Shown: positions 6,321 to 6,544 of the stretch, piece by piece
How the letters are laid out: every line of letters begins with the position of its first letter
Position numbering within the stretch: the stretch's first letter is position 1
Source of the DNA: Candidatus Cloacimonadota bacterium
GTDB taxonomy: Bacteria > Cloacimonadota > Cloacimonadia > Cloacimonadales > TCS61
Assembly (NCBI GenBank): GCA_027064945.1
Contig: JAMOPB010000450.1
Coordinates: 1-6,544 of the forward strand
Length of the DNA stretch: 6,544 bases
Reading direction: 5' to 3'
Notes under the pieces: generated by a model
Seen by the model: only the letters and a program-made list of their open reading frames with translations
Database searches by the model: none
What the model was told of the DNA's origin: nothing
Position numbers and translations under genes: made by a program

Positions 6321-6424
6321 TATATTTAGCTGCAGATCAACGCAGAATAACGCGGATAAGGGATTATTTAAAATCTTTCTTAATCAGCGTCCATCCGCGA
6401 AAATCCGTGGCAAAAAGAGAGGAT
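6321..6424 (+). repeat. Repeat unit C (complete, abuts the last gene's ribosome site)
   Basis: Both arms are present. Its outer arms differ from unit A on both sides (GCTGC against GTGGC), so as RNA they would pair through U-G and G-U wobbles. Its purine tail provides the GAGAGG ribosome site of the following gene. Confidence 0.85.
6417..6422 (+). promoter_or_regulatory. Shine-Dalgarno site of the GxxExxY gene, within the repeat tail
   Basis: GAGAGG sits 7 bases before the ATG at 6430 and directly continues the conserved GGCAAAAAG end of repeat unit C. Confidence 0.6.
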
Positions 6425-6429
6425 AGATT

Positions 6430-6544
6430 ATGCTAAAATACAAAGAAATTACTGATCTAATAATTAAGGCATTTTATGAAGTGTATAATGAAATGGGCTT
6501 TGGATTTCTCGAATCTGTTTATGAAAAAGCATTGTTTATTGTTT
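6430..6544 (+). CDS. GxxExxY-family protein, N-terminal fragment (3' end outside the window)
   Basis: From the ATG at 6430 the frame is open for 38 codons to the window edge: MLKYKEITDLIIKAFYEVYN continues into a segment with GFLESVY at about residues 26-32, which is the GxxExxY motif that names the family (TIGR04256, overlapping PF13366 PDDEXK_3). Members are about 120-130 residues and are assigned to the PD-(D/E)XK nuclease-like superfamily; their biochemical role is not established to my knowledge. The catalytic-site residues expected later in the protein lie outside the window, so activity cannot be judged. A good ribosome site, GAGAGG, lies 7 bases upstream. The gene has no apparent link to glycan synthesis; its immediate partner is the repeat array in front of it. 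Confidence 0.88.
   Translation, partial: MLKYKEITDLIIKAFYEVYNEMGFGFLESVYEKALFIV

Larger units (their letters stand above)
6121..6424 (+). repeat. Tandem array of three ~100-base imperfect-palindrome repeats
   Basis: Three units begin with TATATTTAGC at 6121, 6222 and 6321, spacings of 101 and 99 bases, and end in GGCAAAAAG plus a few purines. A 20-base core, TCTTAATCAGCGTCCATCCG, is identical in all three (6178-6197, 6275-6294, 6378-6397). In the first unit the outer arms 6129-6139 and 6200-6210 pair with one mismatch, and inner arms 6150-6157 and 6183-6190 pair at 7 of 8, giving a long hairpin. The units are clearly more GC-rich than surrounding DNA. The array fills the whole 300-base gap between the sulfotransferase stop and the last gene; I see no other gene there. 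I recall similar repeats dispersed in several bacterial phyla, but cannot confirm that here. Function unknown. Confidence 0.93.

Noticed and set aside
6121..6424. Repeat array as a CRISPR
   Set aside because: The units are about 100 bases, contiguous and near-identical throughout, with no short repeats separated by unique spacers, and no cas gene is nearby.

Overview
The window is AT-rich (roughly 30% G+C by eye) bacterial DNA carrying part of a cell-surface polysaccharide locus, and it ends in an accessory region of structured repeats. Two start codons are TTG, each behind a recognisable Shine-Dalgarno sequence. I cannot name the species. The polysaccharide genes and the repeat style suggest a Gram-negative-type environmental lineage; from memory, similar 'CCGCAGATTAACGCAG'-type repeats occur in several Bacteroidota/Chlorobi/Cloacimonadota-like genomes, but that is recollection, not evidence.

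Left half, minus strand (3129 down to the left edge): a Wzx-type flippase, a sulfotransferase overlapping it by 4 bases, then a family 2 glycosyltransferase that runs off the window. The tight spacing indicates an operon. A plausible sigma-70-type promoter lies about 50 bases upstream of the flippase start. A 379-base divergent intergenic region (3130-3508) holds this promoter and a perfect 19-base palindrome.

Right half, plus strand (3509 to the right edge): a 554-residue protein with two unrelated-looking sulfotransferase domains fused head to tail, then a third sulfotransferase gene (best start 5308, not the upstream TTG), then a tandem array of three ~100-base imperfect-palindrome repeats, and finally the start of a GxxExxY-family (PDDEXK_3-like) gene. 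A half copy of the same repeat lies just upstream of the third sulfotransferase gene, so that gene sits between direct repeats with 50 identical bases.

Together, the genes look like a module for making, sulfating and exporting a surface glycan: the glycosyltransferase builds the repeat unit, up to four sulfotransferase domains add sulfate from PAPS, and the flippase moves the lipid-linked unit across the inner membrane. The repeat/GxxExxY segment at the right end is unrelated to glycan synthesis and is the least explained part of the window.
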